A DNA stretch of 64,000 nucleotides from Caldifarciminota bacterium (GTDB lineage Bacteria > Hydrothermota > Tepidihabitantia > SM23-42). The translations under genes were made by a program, and so were the position numbers. Below, in pieces: positions 25,821 to 35,698 of this stretch (positions are counted from its first letter, which is position 1; each line of letters starts with the position of its first letter). The notes beneath the pieces were generated by a model. That model was not told the DNA's origin. It searched no databases and was given only the letters and a program-made list of their open reading frames with translations. Where the stretch lies: NCBI GenBank assembly GCA_027026255.1, contig JALVOT010000014.1:149986-213985 (forward strand). Reading direction: 5' to 3'.

Positions 25821-26983
25821 AAATTGTTCTTGGGATAACCGGTTCGATTGCCGGGTATAAGGCGTTGGAATTAATCAGGCTATTGCGCAGGCAGGACGCT
25901 GAAGTCCGGGTCGTGCTTACAAAGGCGGCACTCAACTTTGTTACACCATTAAGCTGTCAGACGCTTTCAAATAATCCTGTATATATTGACCAATTCGTGC
26001 TTGATAAGGGGATTAAACATCTATCACTGGCAGATTGGGGTGATATCTTTGTAATCGCCCCGGCGAGTGCAAATATTATTGCCAAGGCGGCCCAGGGGAT
26101 AGCCGATGATCTTTTATCGACCGCCTTAGTTTCCTCAAATAAACCGACTCTCTTTGTTCCGGCAATGGATACCAGGATGTGGGAGAATCGTATTGTCCAA
26201 TCAAATGTGGAAAAACTGAAAAATCTCGGCTATCATTTTCTCGAACCAGTTTCCGGAGCCCTTGCCTCGGGCAGGATTGGTAAGGGCAGATTTCCTGAAA
26301 TTTCACTTATCTATAAAAAGATTCTTGCAATTGCTGATTCCTATCCAGATCTTAACGGAATGAATATCTTGATTACCGGCGGAAGAACTGAGGAGGACCT
26401 GGACCCGGTAAGGGTAATAACCAATCGTTCCTCAGGCCGGATGGGACGGGAATTATTATATGCCGGTATCTCGCGCGGCGCCCGGGTAAGGGCAATATTT
26501 GGCCGGGTTGATATCAATTTACCCGGGGATATTGATATAATCCGGGTGAGAAAAGCCGATGAGATGTTAAAACACCTTCAACAAAATTTTGAATGGTGTG
26601 ATTGCCTGATTATGGCCGCGGCAGTGGGCGATTATCGGGCTGAAAGGATTTCAAAAAATAAATTTCACAATCAAAAACTGAATATAAAATTTAAAAAGAA
26701 TATTGATTTACTCAAAGAATTAAAAAAATTGAACAAAAATAAGATATTGATAGGATTTTCCCTGGAATCGGACAGAGGATTTGAAAGGTCCCGCGAAAAA
26801 CTTATTAAAAAGGGACTTTCATTCATTGTCCATAATCCCTTGAGCGTAATTGATAAAGAAAGGACTGAGGCAACGATTATTCGCCCCGGAAAGAAACCGA
26901 TTCATATCCGCAATACTACAAAATGGCACCTGGCAAACAGAATATATAATGAATGTCTCGTCGAAATAAAGGGCCAAAGATGA
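25817..26983 (+). CDS. coaBC: Bifunctional phosphopantothenoylcysteine decarboxylase / phosphopantothenate-cysteine ligase
   Basis: 388 residues. Residues 1-180 are the CoaC flavoprotein part: GITGSIAGYKALELIRLL, then ADWGDIFVIAPASANIIAK with the Asn that helps catalysis, and PAMDTRMWEN with the conserved Met. The C-terminal half is CoaB: ITGGRTEEDLDPVRVITN, RSSGRMGREL and AAVGDYRAE. It makes 4'-phosphopantetheine from phosphopantothenate in CoA synthesis. Both ends overlap neighbours by ATGA, placing it firmly in the operon. Confidence 0.96.
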   Translation: MKIVLGITGSIAGYKALELIRLLRRQDAEVRVVLTKAALNFVTPLSCQTLSNNPVYIDQFVLDKGIKHLSLADWGDIFVIAPASANIIAKAAQGIADDLLSTALVSSNKPTLFVPAMDTRMWENRIVQSNVEKLKNLGYHFLEPVSGALASGRIGKGRFPEISLIYKKILAIADSYPDLNGMNILITGGRTEEDLDPVRVITNRSSGRMGRELLYAGISRGARVRAIFGRVDINLPGDIDIIRVRKADEMLKHLQQNFEWCDCLIMAAAVGDYRAERISKNKFHNQKLNIKFKKNIDLLKELKKLNKNKILIGFSLESDRGFERSREKLIKKGLSFIVHNPLSVIDKERTEATIIRPGKKPIHIRNTTKWHLANRIYNECLVEIKGQR

Positions 26984-28344
26984 TAGAAACAAAACGAGTG
27001 CCGCCCCATTCCCTGGAAGCAGAAGAATCTGTGCTCGGTTCAATCCTGCTTGATCCCCGGGCATTGCCCAAGGTGATGGAAATTTTAAAAGAAGAACATT
27101 TTTACCAGCCGGCAAATCAGAAAATCTATCATGCAATTCTTGATCTCTTCAGCAGCAATATTACTGCAGACCTGGTAACAGTTACAAACTGGCTAAAACA
27201 GAATAAGATGCTTAATGAGGTGGGCGGCCCGGAATATCTATCAAATCTTGTAGCTAACGTCCTTACCACCGCCAATGTTGAACACCATGCCCGGGTTGTG
27301 CTGGATAAGGCGATCAAACGTGCGGTCATAAATACTGCAATGGAATTACTGAAGAGTGGTTTTGAAGATTCCCGACCCGCATCAGAACTTGTTGATTATG
27401 CCCAGAATGAAGTTTTTACAATAAGAGAAAGGGGATTAAAGAAAGAGGCCGTTCATGTGAGATCATATGTTACAAAGATAATTGAAACGGCGGAAACAAG
27501 ACAGGGTTCAAGGATGATTACCGGGGTGGAAACCGGCTACTATAAATTAGATGAGATGACCGCCGGTTTTCAAAAAGGAGAGTTTATTGTTGTCGCTGGT
27601 CGGCCGTCAATGGGTAAAACCGCATTTGCCTTGAATATCGCCGCCTATGCAGCAATTCGAAATAATGTTCCGGTCGGTTTCTTTTCTTTGGAGATGGCTG
27701 GTGAGGCACTGGTTCAGAGAATGCTTTGCAGTGAGTCAAAAATAAATTTAAGAAATCTGCATCGAGGCATACTTAACTCTGAGGATTGGGTAAATCTTAC
27801 TACCGCCGCGGGGAATTTTTATCGGGCACCGATTTATATTGATGATTCTGCTACATTATCGATCTTTGAATTAAAGGCAAAGGCACGCCGATTAAAAGCA
27901 GATTACAACCTCGGTATTTTATTTATTGATTATCTACAACTGCTGGAAGGACCAAAGACATATAAAACAGCGTCCCGCCAGCAGGAAATTTCCGACATAT
28001 CCCGGGCGCTTAAAGCCCTGGCAAAAGAACTTGACCTGCCCCTTGTTGTTCTATCTCAACTTTCAAGGATGCCGGAACGTCGGGAAAAGAATAAAAGACC
28101 TTTACTTTCCGACCTCAGGGAAAGCGGTGCGATTGAACAGGATGCGGATTTGGTAATCTTTATCTACCGTGATGAAATCTATAATAAAGAGACAGAAAAA
28201 AAGGGGATAGCAGAGATAATTATCGCCAAACAGCGTAATGGGCCGCCGGGAACAGTAGAACTACGTTTCTTTAATGAATATACCCTTTTTGAGAATCTTA
28301 CCTATCATGAAGAGGTGATTGAGGAGGAAAATGAACCTGTTTAG
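26980..28344 (+). CDS. dnaB: Replicative DNA helicase
   Basis: 454 residues from the ATG that overlaps the coaBC stop (ATGA); an ATG ten codons earlier was rejected because the family begins RVPPHSLEAEESVLG. The N-terminal primase-binding helical domain spans about 1-150; the RecA-like motor has Walker A GRPSMGKTAFALN, then FFSLEM, and IDYLQLL for Walker B, with LSQLSRMPERR and a terminal GTVELRF. It forms a hexamer that unwinds DNA at the fork. No intein is seen. Between coaBC and mlaE it lies in an unusual but compact operon. Confidence 0.97.
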   Translation: MIETKRVPPHSLEAEESVLGSILLDPRALPKVMEILKEEHFYQPANQKIYHAILDLFSSNITADLVTVTNWLKQNKMLNEVGGPEYLSNLVANVLTTANVEHHARVVLDKAIKRAVINTAMELLKSGFEDSRPASELVDYAQNEVFTIRERGLKKEAVHVRSYVTKIIETAETRQGSRMITGVETGYYKLDEMTAGFQKGEFIVVAGRPSMGKTAFALNIAAYAAIRNNVPVGFFSLEMAGEALVQRMLCSESKINLRNLHRGILNSEDWVNLTTAAGNFYRAPIYIDDSATLSIFELKAKARRLKADYNLGILFIDYLQLLEGPKTYKTASRQQEISDISRALKALAKELDLPLVVLSQLSRMPERREKNKRPLLSDLRESGAIEQDADLVIFIYRDEIYNKETEKKGIAEIIIAKQRNGPPGTVELRFFNEYTLFENLTYHEEVIEEENEPV

Positions 28345-29068
28345 TAAAATTGGGAATTTTGCAATCTTTCTGGGCCGCTCGATATTTATACCCTGGCATA
28401 TAAGAACAACCAAGGAGCGGATTTATGAACAGGTCCATAATGTAGGAATCGGTTCTTTACCAATAATAATTATAATTGCTGCTTTCGTCGGACTGGTAAC
28501 CACGGTCCAGACTTCATATCAGCTCATCGGCTCGGTTCCACGATATCTACTCGGCTCAACCGTAGGCAGGATGGTGGTGATCGAACTTGGTCCGGTGCTT
28601 ACCGCCCTGATGGTCAGCGGACGATGCGCCTCTTCAATGGCGGCGGAGATTGGAACGATGCGTGTTACCGAACAGATTGATGCGCTTGAGGTAATGGCGA
28701 TTGACCCCTATAGATTTCTCAGCCTGCCCAGAATCATTGGAACCGTAATCTCAATGCCCTTACTCTGTATAATAGCGGAATTTGATGCCCTTCTATTTGG
28801 TGGACTCTATGCCCACTATTTTCTTAATGTCCCATTCAGTGTTTTTAACTATGGGTTGACCCATTACTTTTTTATTCGTGACCTTTTTGGTGGTCTGGTC
28901 AAAACATTCTTCTTCGGTCTGGTGATATCAACCGCTGGCTGTTATTTCGGGTTTCAGGTAACCGGTGGGGCAAGAGAGGTCGGTCGTTCAGCAACATACG
29001 CGGTGGTTGTTTCATCGATTCTGATTCTGATATTAGATTTTCTCATTGCCCTGGTGGTATTCGGATGA
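28331..29068 (+). CDS. mlaE: MlaE-family ABC permease
   Basis: 245 residues from the ATG behind GAGGAGGAAA; it overlaps dnaB by 14 bp. Five or so hydrophobic helices and the MlaE signatures ELGPVLTALMVSGRCASSMAAE and TEQIDALEVMAIDPYRFL are present. In Gram-negative bacteria MlaE is the inner-membrane channel of the lipid transporter MlaFEDB, which moves phospholipids between inner and outer membranes. The ATPase and MCE protein follow directly. Presence of this set supports a diderm envelope. Confidence 0.94.
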   Translation: MNLFSKIGNFAIFLGRSIFIPWHIRTTKERIYEQVHNVGIGSLPIIIIIAAFVGLVTTVQTSYQLIGSVPRYLLGSTVGRMVVIELGPVLTALMVSGRCASSMAAEIGTMRVTEQIDALEVMAIDPYRFLSLPRIIGTVISMPLLCIIAEFDALLFGGLYAHYFLNVPFSVFNYGLTHYFFIRDLFGGLVKTFFFGLVISTAGCYFGFQVTGGAREVGRSATYAVVVSSILILILDFLIALVVFG

Positions 29069-29754
29069 TTGAAGTAGTAAACCTTTCAAAACACTTTAAT
29101 GGTTCTGTTATACTGGATACAATAAATTTTAAAGTCGATGATGAGAAATTAGTAGTCATTCTTGGTCCGTCAGGCACCGGAAAGACCGTGCTGTTAAAAT
29201 CGATAGTAGGTCTATTGGCGGTGGATGGGGGAGAGGTTTTTTTTGACGGCGTTTCTCTGCAGAAGGTAACAAAAAAAGAAATCTATAGAATTCGTAAGAA
29301 TATCGGCTATGTCTTTCAAGGCACTGCATTATTCGATTCAATAAATGTATTTGAAAATATTTCTTTGCCGATTATCGAACATACTTCGATCTCGAAAATT
29401 AATCTTAATAAAGAGATTAAGCGAATTCTTAAAATTATTGGAATGGAAGGAAAAGAACGGTTATTCCCCAAAGAACTTTCCGGGGGTATGCGCCGTCTTG
29501 TTGCAATTGGCCGGGCATTGGCATTGAATCCGAAATATCTCTTTTATGATGAACCAACAACCGGGCTTGACCCCATCGCCTGCGACCGAATCAAGGCGTT
29601 GATTAACACATTAAAAAAAGATTATAAAAAGAGCGGAATTGTCGTCACCCATGATTTAGAGATTGCCCGGGAAGTCGGTGATGAAGTCTATATGTTGAAA
29701 AACGCTAAGATTAAAAAATTGAAAAAGATTGATAAGGAGTTTTATGAAAAATAG
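29065..29754 (+). CDS. mlaF: MlaF-like ABC ATPase
   Basis: 229 residues, starting in ATGA overlap with mlaE. The nucleotide-binding motifs are Walker A GPSGTGKTVLLKS, Q-loop FQGTALF, signature LSGGMRRLVAIGRALAL and Walker B YLFYDEPTTGLDP with the switch His in VVTHDLE. The signature motif LSGGM is typical for the Mla/Ttg2 ATPases. It energises the permease to move lipids. It has the usual length. Confidence 0.95.
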   Translation: MIEVVNLSKHFNGSVILDTINFKVDDEKLVVILGPSGTGKTVLLKSIVGLLAVDGGEVFFDGVSLQKVTKKEIYRIRKNIGYVFQGTALFDSINVFENISLPIIEHTSISKINLNKEIKRILKIIGMEGKERLFPKELSGGMRRLVAIGRALALNPKYLFYDEPTTGLDPIACDRIKALINTLKKDYKKSGIVVTHDLEIAREVGDEVYMLKNAKIKKLKKIDKEFYEK

Positions 29755-30472
29755 GTTCAGGGATTTCCTCGTCGGAATATTTGTCATTGCCGGGGTTGTG
29801 ATATTTGTCATACTTTATATCTGGTTAACCGGTCGAATCAGTATGCGCAACACCTATGATGTCAAGGTCTATTTTGATGATGTGTCAGGTTTGAAAATTG
29901 GAGACCCGGTTCTTGTCTTCGGTTTAGAAAAAGGAAAGGTAAAGTCATTTAAGATTGAAAATGATAAGGTTCTTGTGATACTCGGGGTTGACCGAAAAAT
30001 TCTCTTACCTGAAGATTCCAGAATTGTAATCCGTTCGGTAAGTTATATGGGTGCGGACCGTTATATAAAAATCACAATGGGCAAAAGTAATAAGGATGCA
30101 AAGGTTTTCTATGGGGTTAATGAAACCTTAGACCTTGAGGCATTGGTGCTGCAATTTGACAGCCTTGCCCGGGTCTTTAAATCATTTAAACCACCGGATC
30201 TGGATAAGACGATAAATCGACTATTCTCCGAGGTGAATAGAAACATTAAAATTCTATCAGAGTCGATGAAAACACCGACCGAGAAGATTGACAACCTCCT
30301 GGCAAGACTTGATTCAGTAACGGCGCTTCTAAAGGGTGAAGGCACAGTAGCCAAGCTGTTGAAGTCGGATGAACTATATAATGATATAAAGAAGACCAAT
30401 ACGGCACTGCAGGACTTAATTGAAGATATTAAGGCAAATCCCAAAAAGTATATCCAGATAAAGGTTTTCTGA
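29744..30472 (+). CDS. mlaD: MlaD family MCE-domain lipid transporter subunit
   Basis: 242 residues from the ATG behind AAGGAG. One N-terminal membrane anchor (residues 8-30) precedes an MCE domain (about 35-125): YDVKVYFDDVSGLKIGDPV is the diagnostic start and the domain ends near SYMGADRYIKI. The remaining 110 residues are helical, as in MCE proteins that form hexameric tubes. It should sit in the periplasm and shuttle lipid to the outer membrane. It completes the mlaEFD set; no mlaC or mlaB neighbour is visible. Confidence 0.9.
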   Translation: MKNRFRDFLVGIFVIAGVVIFVILYIWLTGRISMRNTYDVKVYFDDVSGLKIGDPVLVFGLEKGKVKSFKIENDKVLVILGVDRKILLPEDSRIVIRSVSYMGADRYIKITMGKSNKDAKVFYGVNETLDLEALVLQFDSLARVFKSFKPPDLDKTINRLFSEVNRNIKILSESMKTPTEKIDNLLARLDSVTALLKGEGTVAKLLKSDELYNDIKKTNTALQDLIEDIKANPKKYIQIKVF

Positions 30473-30476
30473 GATT

Positions 30477-31811
30477 ATGAAGACAAGATTTGTCTGTCAG
30501 AATTGCGGTGCATCTTCGCCGAAATGGATGGGGCGGTGTCCGAATTGTGGTGTATTCAATACAATGGTTGAAGAGAAGATGAAAGAGCAGGTATCAAAGA
30601 ATCAATATGAACCAGCCCGTGTAATCTCCCTGACTGAAGTCCCGATTGAGCAGAAAGACCGTATCCACACCGGGCTGCAGGAGTTTGACCGGGTCCTTGG
30701 GGGAGGATTCGTAAAGGGTTCACTTATTCTTCTGGGTGGTGATCCCGGTATCGGAAAATCCACCTTGATGCTTCAGGTATCATCCCCCCTGGCAAAAAAT
30801 AATGCAGAGATTTTTTATGTAAGCGGTGAGGAATCTCCATATCAGGTGAAACTCCGTGCCCGGCGTCTGGGCGTAAATAGTAATAACATAAAATTCCTTG
30901 CCGAGACCAATCTTGATGCAATCCTTGACTGTGCCGAAGATATAAATCCGGATCTTATGGTTATCGATTCAATTCAGACCGTCTACAGTCCAGACCTGTC
31001 ATCGGCCCCGGGTAGTGTTGGTCAGGTCAGGGAATGTGGTGCGCGCATAATGAGATTTGCCAAGCAAAGGGAGATTACCACAGTAATTATCGGACATGTC
31101 ACAAAATTCGGGATGATTGCCGGTCCCAAAACATTGGAACATATTGTTGATACGGTCCTCTATTTTGAAGGTGATAAAACCCAGCAATACCGGATATTAA
31201 GGGCAATAAAGAATCGTTTTGGTTCAACCAATGAAATCGGTGTCTTTGAGATGTCAGAATCCGGACTAAGGGAGGTCGATAATCCTTCACGCCTTTTCAT
31301 ATCAGGCGCCCACACCTCGGGTTCTGCAATCATTACTGTTATTGAAGGGTCTCGACCCCTGCTCGTGGAAGTCCAGGCACTCACCAGCCCCAGCATTTTC
31401 AATTATCCCCAGCGTGTAACATCAGGAGTGGATTATAAAAGACTGGCAATGCTGATTGCGGTTTTGGAAAGGAGATTGGGTATTGGAGTCGCTCGATTTG
31501 ACTGTTTTGTCAATGCCGTGGGGGGAATTCGTGTTTTCGAACCGGGCTGCGACCTGGGGATTATCCTTGCGATTGCATCTTCTATAAAAAATATCCCCAT
31601 CGATGAACATACAGTAATTATCGGCGAGGTTGGACTGGGTGGTGAGGTGCGGCCGGTCTTCAACATTGAATCCCGCATTAAAGCCGCCGGGAATTTAGGT
31701 TTCCGTCTTGCGATAATTCCTGAAAAGAATCCAATCCGCGGTAAACAAAAGATGGAAGTTGTGCCGGTTAATACGGTTAAGGATGCGGTCAGAATAGCAC
31801 TGGGATTATAG
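30477..31811 (+). CDS. radA: DNA repair protein RadA
   Basis: 444 residues. The N-terminal zinc finger is FVCQNCGASSPKWMGRCPNC; the RecA-like ATPase has Walker A GGDPGIGKSTLM and the RadA-specific KNRFGSTNEIGVFEM. The C-terminal part is a Lon-like peptidase fold (VNAVGGIRVFEPGCDLGII) typical of RadA/Sms. It acts in recombinational repair by branch migration and unwinding. It begins 5 bp after mlaD in the same operon. Length is the family norm. Confidence 0.97.
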   Translation: MKTRFVCQNCGASSPKWMGRCPNCGVFNTMVEEKMKEQVSKNQYEPARVISLTEVPIEQKDRIHTGLQEFDRVLGGGFVKGSLILLGGDPGIGKSTLMLQVSSPLAKNNAEIFYVSGEESPYQVKLRARRLGVNSNNIKFLAETNLDAILDCAEDINPDLMVIDSIQTVYSPDLSSAPGSVGQVRECGARIMRFAKQREITTVIIGHVTKFGMIAGPKTLEHIVDTVLYFEGDKTQQYRILRAIKNRFGSTNEIGVFEMSESGLREVDNPSRLFISGAHTSGSAIITVIEGSRPLLVEVQALTSPSIFNYPQRVTSGVDYKRLAMLIAVLERRLGIGVARFDCFVNAVGGIRVFEPGCDLGIILAIASSIKNIPIDEHTVIIGEVGLGGEVRPVFNIESRIKAAGNLGFRLAIIPEKNPIRGKQKMEVVPVNTVKDAVRIALGL

Positions 31812-31820
31812 GAGGAAATT

Positions 31821-32468
31821 ATGCTATTATTCAGAAAAGAGGCGCATTATGTTCTTGACTCTTCCAGTATCCTTGATGGAAGGGCCATACATCTTTTTGA
31901 AAAAAAATTTCTCGAGGGCAGGATACTAATTCCTCAGTTAGTCAAATCGATTGTCCGACGGATAAGTCGGAATATTTGTGACCGGGCGATTCAGGTCTTA
32001 AAAAGGAACGCTGCGGTTGAGTTTGTTGTCGAGAGGGGGAACGGCCTGGTTGAGGAAGTCTGTGTCCTGCAGCTCGCATCACGACGTAAGGCAAAGGTTA
32101 TAACAACATCAGACGAAGTCTGCAGACAGGCAAAATTTTTTCCTGAGGTTAAGATTATTGATATCCGGGATATTTACCGAACCCTTACTCCGATTTTTCC
32201 TCCGGATAAGGTCATAATGGTCAGGGTGCTTAAGAAGGGATTAAATCCTACAGAAGGAGTGGGTTATATCGAAGGGGTGAAGATTATTGTTCAAAATGGC
32301 GCACACTGTATCAATCAAATCGTTAAGGCACGGGTTAAGACTATGCTTTCATTTGACTCAGGTAATCTTGTTTTTTGCACTTTAGAAGAAAATCTTTCTT
32401 TGCCCTCAAGGGTTGATAAACATAAATCCGCACGAAAATCAAGGAGTCGAAAAAATGGAGTATCTTGA
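31821..32468 (+). CDS. PIN-TRAM domain nuclease-like protein
   Basis: 215 residues behind TAGGAGG. The N-terminal PIN domain has VLDSSSILDGRAIHLFEKKF with acidic residues of the metal site and TTSDEVCRQAKFF; the C-terminal TRAM domain spans GLNPTEGVGYIEGVKIIVQN. The combination matches YacL-like membrane-anchored proteins but lacks their N-terminal membrane helices, so it is the soluble version. It may act on RNA. A basic tail follows. It lies in the radA operon and overlaps the M42 gene. Confidence 0.85.
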   Translation: MLLFRKEAHYVLDSSSILDGRAIHLFEKKFLEGRILIPQLVKSIVRRISRNICDRAIQVLKRNAAVEFVVERGNGLVEEVCVLQLASRRKAKVITTSDEVCRQAKFFPEVKIIDIRDIYRTLTPIFPPDKVIMVRVLKKGLNPTEGVGYIEGVKIIVQNGAHCINQIVKARVKTMLSFDSGNLVFCTLEENLSLPSRVDKHKSARKSRSRKNGVS

Positions 32469-33468
32469 TAGACTGTTAGAAAAACTTACCCGGGGTATTG
32501 GTGTCGGCTACGATGGCAATATTCGTCAGATAATCAGTGATGAATTAAGCGCCCTCAATATCAAAGCCGAGATCAATCCGGACGGCAGCGTTACGGCATC
32601 AATAAAAGGCAGGGAAAAGTCGAGTATCTTAATTGCCTGCCATCTTGATGAGATCGGATATATCGTAAGTTCCATTGATGAAGATGGCAGAATCTACTTC
32701 AGTGAAATAGGAGGGGTTGATGTTCGAATTCTGCCCGGACAGGAAGTTTTAATTTCCGGTAAGACCGAAATTTCTGGTTATATTGGGGTTCGTCCGCCGC
32801 ATCTTTTGAGTCGTGCCGAAAGAAAAAAGGTTCAACCCCTTCATAAACTATTTGTTGATACGGGTCTTTCGGCAAAATATGTGAAGGAGAATGTAAAAAT
32901 CGGAGATATAATTTCCTTTGCTGACAATTACTACAAATTCAATAATAATTTGAGGAGCGCAAAATCACTCGATAATCGGGCCGGGGTTGCCTGTGGTATA
33001 CTTGTTTTAAAAGAGTTGATAAACAGCACCCATCAGGTGAACATCTATTTTGTTGCAACAAATCAGGAAGAGTTTTCAGGATTGGGCGCCGAGGTTCATT
33101 CTTATCGACTACCGGTTGATTATGGGCTGGTGATCGATGTTACATTCGGTGAATATCCCGGGCAGAAAGAGAGTGAAATATTTTCTCTTAATAAAGGTCC
33201 GACAATCGCTAAAGGCGCAACAATTCCCGCAAAGTTATCCAATCTATTGATTGATTCGGCAAAGGAACTGGAAATACCATATCAGGTCGAACCGATATCC
33301 GGATTTACCGGAACCGACGCCGACGCAATCGCCTTTAATCGTGAAGGTATTCCTACCTGTATTGTCGGGATACCATTAAGATATATGCATTCACCGGTTG
33401 AAGTGGTTTCATTGAAGGATATTGAAAGGGCCGCGAGGCTTATTGCGGGGTTTATAAAAAAATTATAA
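32455..33468 (+). CDS. M42 family metallopeptidase
   Basis: 337 residues from the ATG behind AAGGAG, overlapping the PIN-TRAM stop by 14 bp. Metal ligands characteristic of M42 aminopeptidases occur in ILIACHLDEIGYIV, SAKSLDNRAGVACG, NQEEFSGLGA and GTDADAIA. Such enzymes are dodecameric tetrahedral aminopeptidases that trim peptides in the cytoplasm and need zinc or cobalt. The usual length is about 340-360, so this is complete. It is the last gene of the rpoZ operon and converges on the minus-strand SppA gene. Confidence 0.93.
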   Translation: MEYLDRLLEKLTRGIGVGYDGNIRQIISDELSALNIKAEINPDGSVTASIKGREKSSILIACHLDEIGYIVSSIDEDGRIYFSEIGGVDVRILPGQEVLISGKTEISGYIGVRPPHLLSRAERKKVQPLHKLFVDTGLSAKYVKENVKIGDIISFADNYYKFNNNLRSAKSLDNRAGVACGILVLKELINSTHQVNIYFVATNQEEFSGLGAEVHSYRLPVDYGLVIDVTFGEYPGQKESEIFSLNKGPTIAKGATIPAKLSNLLIDSAKELEIPYQVEPISGFTGTDADAIAFNREGIPTCIVGIPLRYMHSPVEVVSLKDIERAARLIAGFIKKL

Positions 33469-33478
33469 TCTGATATTC

Positions 33479-35683
33479 TTAATGCAATTCATATTCAGGC
33501 ATCAAGAATAGATAATTACCTTTTGTGTTTCTATTATTTAGTATGGTAAATCTTGTGCTCTGAGGATATGTAATTACTTCAACATCACCTTTTATTCCGG
33601 CAAGTTTTTTAAGTGTATTAAGGGCATCAAGAAAACCCCCATTTTTATCTACCAATCCCAGTCGCCTGGCATATTTTCCAGAATAGATTCGACCCTGACC
33701 CAGGGAATCTGCCTTCGCCTTATTAATTCCCCTTCCTTCAGAAACCCTGTCCAGAAATTTATTATACCACCACCTCACCTCATCTTCTTCTCTTTTTATT
33801 TCCGCGTCGGTAAGGTGACGCAGGTCCCAGAAAATATCTGCATGTTCACCTCTTTTAATATAATCCCATTTTATACCGATTTTATCATAGAATCCTTTAT
33901 TGATCAATCTTAAATTTAAAACCCCGATTGAACCGGTAATTGTGCGGCCATCTGCATAGATTTTATCAGCCAGACAGGCAATATAATAACCGCCGGAACC
34001 GGCAACATCACCCATCGATACGACAACCGGTTTTTCTCCGGCACATTTTTTTAATGCGTAAGCAATCTTATCCGATGCAAATGCATCGCCCCCGCCGGAA
34101 TTTATTCGCAACAGCACACCCTTGATTTTTTTATCACGGCTTAGTTTATCAAATATTTCAGCATAGGTTTCGCCACCGATAAGATTCGATTGTAATATTC
34201 CCGGGTTTCCTTTACCGGTAACGATTGCACCCTCGGCAATTACCAAAGCGATCCGGGAAAGGTTTTTAAGCCAGGCTGGCTCGATATCTTTCTGTTCAAG
34301 GAAATCTTCAAAGTTGACCTTTGCCATTGCGCCGTAGCGCTTTTTTATATAATCATCAAGTTCGAAATCATAAATGGTTGTATCAATGATGTTTAATGAT
34401 TTTGCCGCATCACTATTTAAATAGGCGAGACTGTCAATAATCTTTTGAACCTGCTCTGTTTTTTTATTTCTTGCCCGCGCGATGTTCTGGAGGATATCAG
34501 GGTATATATCATCAAGATATCTTTCTATCTGTGCTCGATCCGCTTCCGACATATTTTCCCGTGTGAATATTTCTATCGCCGACTTATATTTACCAATATG
34601 GACAATATCGGTCTCAATCCCGAGTTTTTCAAGAGTCCCTTTAAGATATAATTTTCTCATTGCCAGTCCGGGTATGGTGACACTTCCTAAAGGAGAAAGG
34701 ATTACTTCATCGGCACAACTGGCTAATTCGTAAAGCAGTGTAGAATTATACCGATCCGAGAAGAATACAATTTTTTTCTTCTTTTTAAGCCGATTCAACA
34801 GACCTCTCAATTCTTCAAGTTGAGCCGGACCGATTTTCACCTTCTGCAGGCGAATCAGGATTACCTTAATGTCGTCCCGGTTATCCAGGGAAGCAAGGTC
34901 ACTCATAAATTTTGTAAACTTTGGTTCCACGCTTAGCGGTATGCCCAGGAAAGATTTTCTGGCAATTTCAGGATAAGAACCCTTTAAAGATACCTCAATT
35001 ATCTTTTCATTGCCGGGTATTGCGGTTGGATATCTCTGGGCTGAAAAGATCATTCCGCCGCTCAATTTTTTGTTTTCGTGTTCGTATGAACCGGCAGCCT
35101 TTGTCTTCCCAAATGACAATTCTATACCGGCATGCCAGTGGAAATCTTTATCAGCAAGAAACTGAAGTTTCAGACCGGGAATCGGTTCTAAAATACCACC
35201 ATAAAAATAGCGTAGTGTATCTTCAATACCTTCATATTTAAGGTCAAAACAGAGGGTGAAATATTCTTTGAATGGTCTGATACCAATTCCCCAATGCATC
35301 GCCTTTTTTGAACCTAAGGTTGTATTGAATCCTATGGAGAGAGACCTTGACGGCCGACAGAGCAGACCGAATTTATGACTTGATGTATCGCCGAATTGAT
35401 AGCAATAACCGAATGCGAAGGCACCGGGAAGTTTATAGCCGGCTCCTATTTCATAATAGGTTAAGCTGTCAATTTTTTTTATTCCCAACCCGATATTACT
35501 GAGTTCTGTACCTCCGGTCCAGGTCTTCGGTTCGGGGTTATAGGTGAAGAAGAGTTCTGCGCCCGGCTGAATTCCCAATCCTGCCGGGTTGGAGAATATA
35601 CTGATTGAACGTGCATTCAGGGAAGAAAATTCTCCTTCATAAAATGGATTTATATGAAGAAGCATAATTATAATAAAAAACAT
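33479..35683 (-). CDS. SppA-type signal peptide peptidase fused to outer-membrane barrel-like N-terminus
   Basis: 734 residues, longer than classical SppA (about 620). Residues 1-210 have a short signal and beta-strand-rich alternating hydrophobic patterns, including SIFSNPAGLGIQPGAELFF, the NPAGL element of PorV/FadL-type barrels. From about residue 230 the chain is SppA 67K: general-base Lys in HIGKYKSAIE and nucleophilic Ser in GDVAGSGGYYIACLADK. The usual role is degradation of cleaved signal peptides. It is in the same orientation as and 15 bp downstream of the NCS2 gene, and converges with the M42 gene 10 bp away. Confidence 0.85.
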   Translation of the reverse strand: MFFIIIMLLHINPFYEGEFSSLNARSISIFSNPAGLGIQPGAELFFTYNPEPKTWTGGTELSNIGLGIKKIDSLTYYEIGAGYKLPGAFAFGYCYQFGDTSSHKFGLLCRPSRSLSIGFNTTLGSKKAMHWGIGIRPFKEYFTLCFDLKYEGIEDTLRYFYGGILEPIPGLKLQFLADKDFHWHAGIELSFGKTKAAGSYEHENKKLSGGMIFSAQRYPTAIPGNEKIIEVSLKGSYPEIARKSFLGIPLSVEPKFTKFMSDLASLDNRDDIKVILIRLQKVKIGPAQLEELRGLLNRLKKKKKIVFFSDRYNSTLLYELASCADEVILSPLGSVTIPGLAMRKLYLKGTLEKLGIETDIVHIGKYKSAIEIFTRENMSEADRAQIERYLDDIYPDILQNIARARNKKTEQVQKIIDSLAYLNSDAAKSLNIIDTTIYDFELDDYIKKRYGAMAKVNFEDFLEQKDIEPAWLKNLSRIALVIAEGAIVTGKGNPGILQSNLIGGETYAEIFDKLSRDKKIKGVLLRINSGGGDAFASDKIAYALKKCAGEKPVVVSMGDVAGSGGYYIACLADKIYADGRTITGSIGVLNLRLINKGFYDKIGIKWDYIKRGEHADIFWDLRHLTDAEIKREEDEVRWWYNKFLDRVSEGRGINKAKADSLGQGRIYSGKYARRLGLVDKNGGFLDALNTLKKLAGIKGDVEVITYPQSTRFTILNNRNTKGNYLFLMPEYELH

Positions 35684-35698
35684 AAATCCCCCTTTTTA

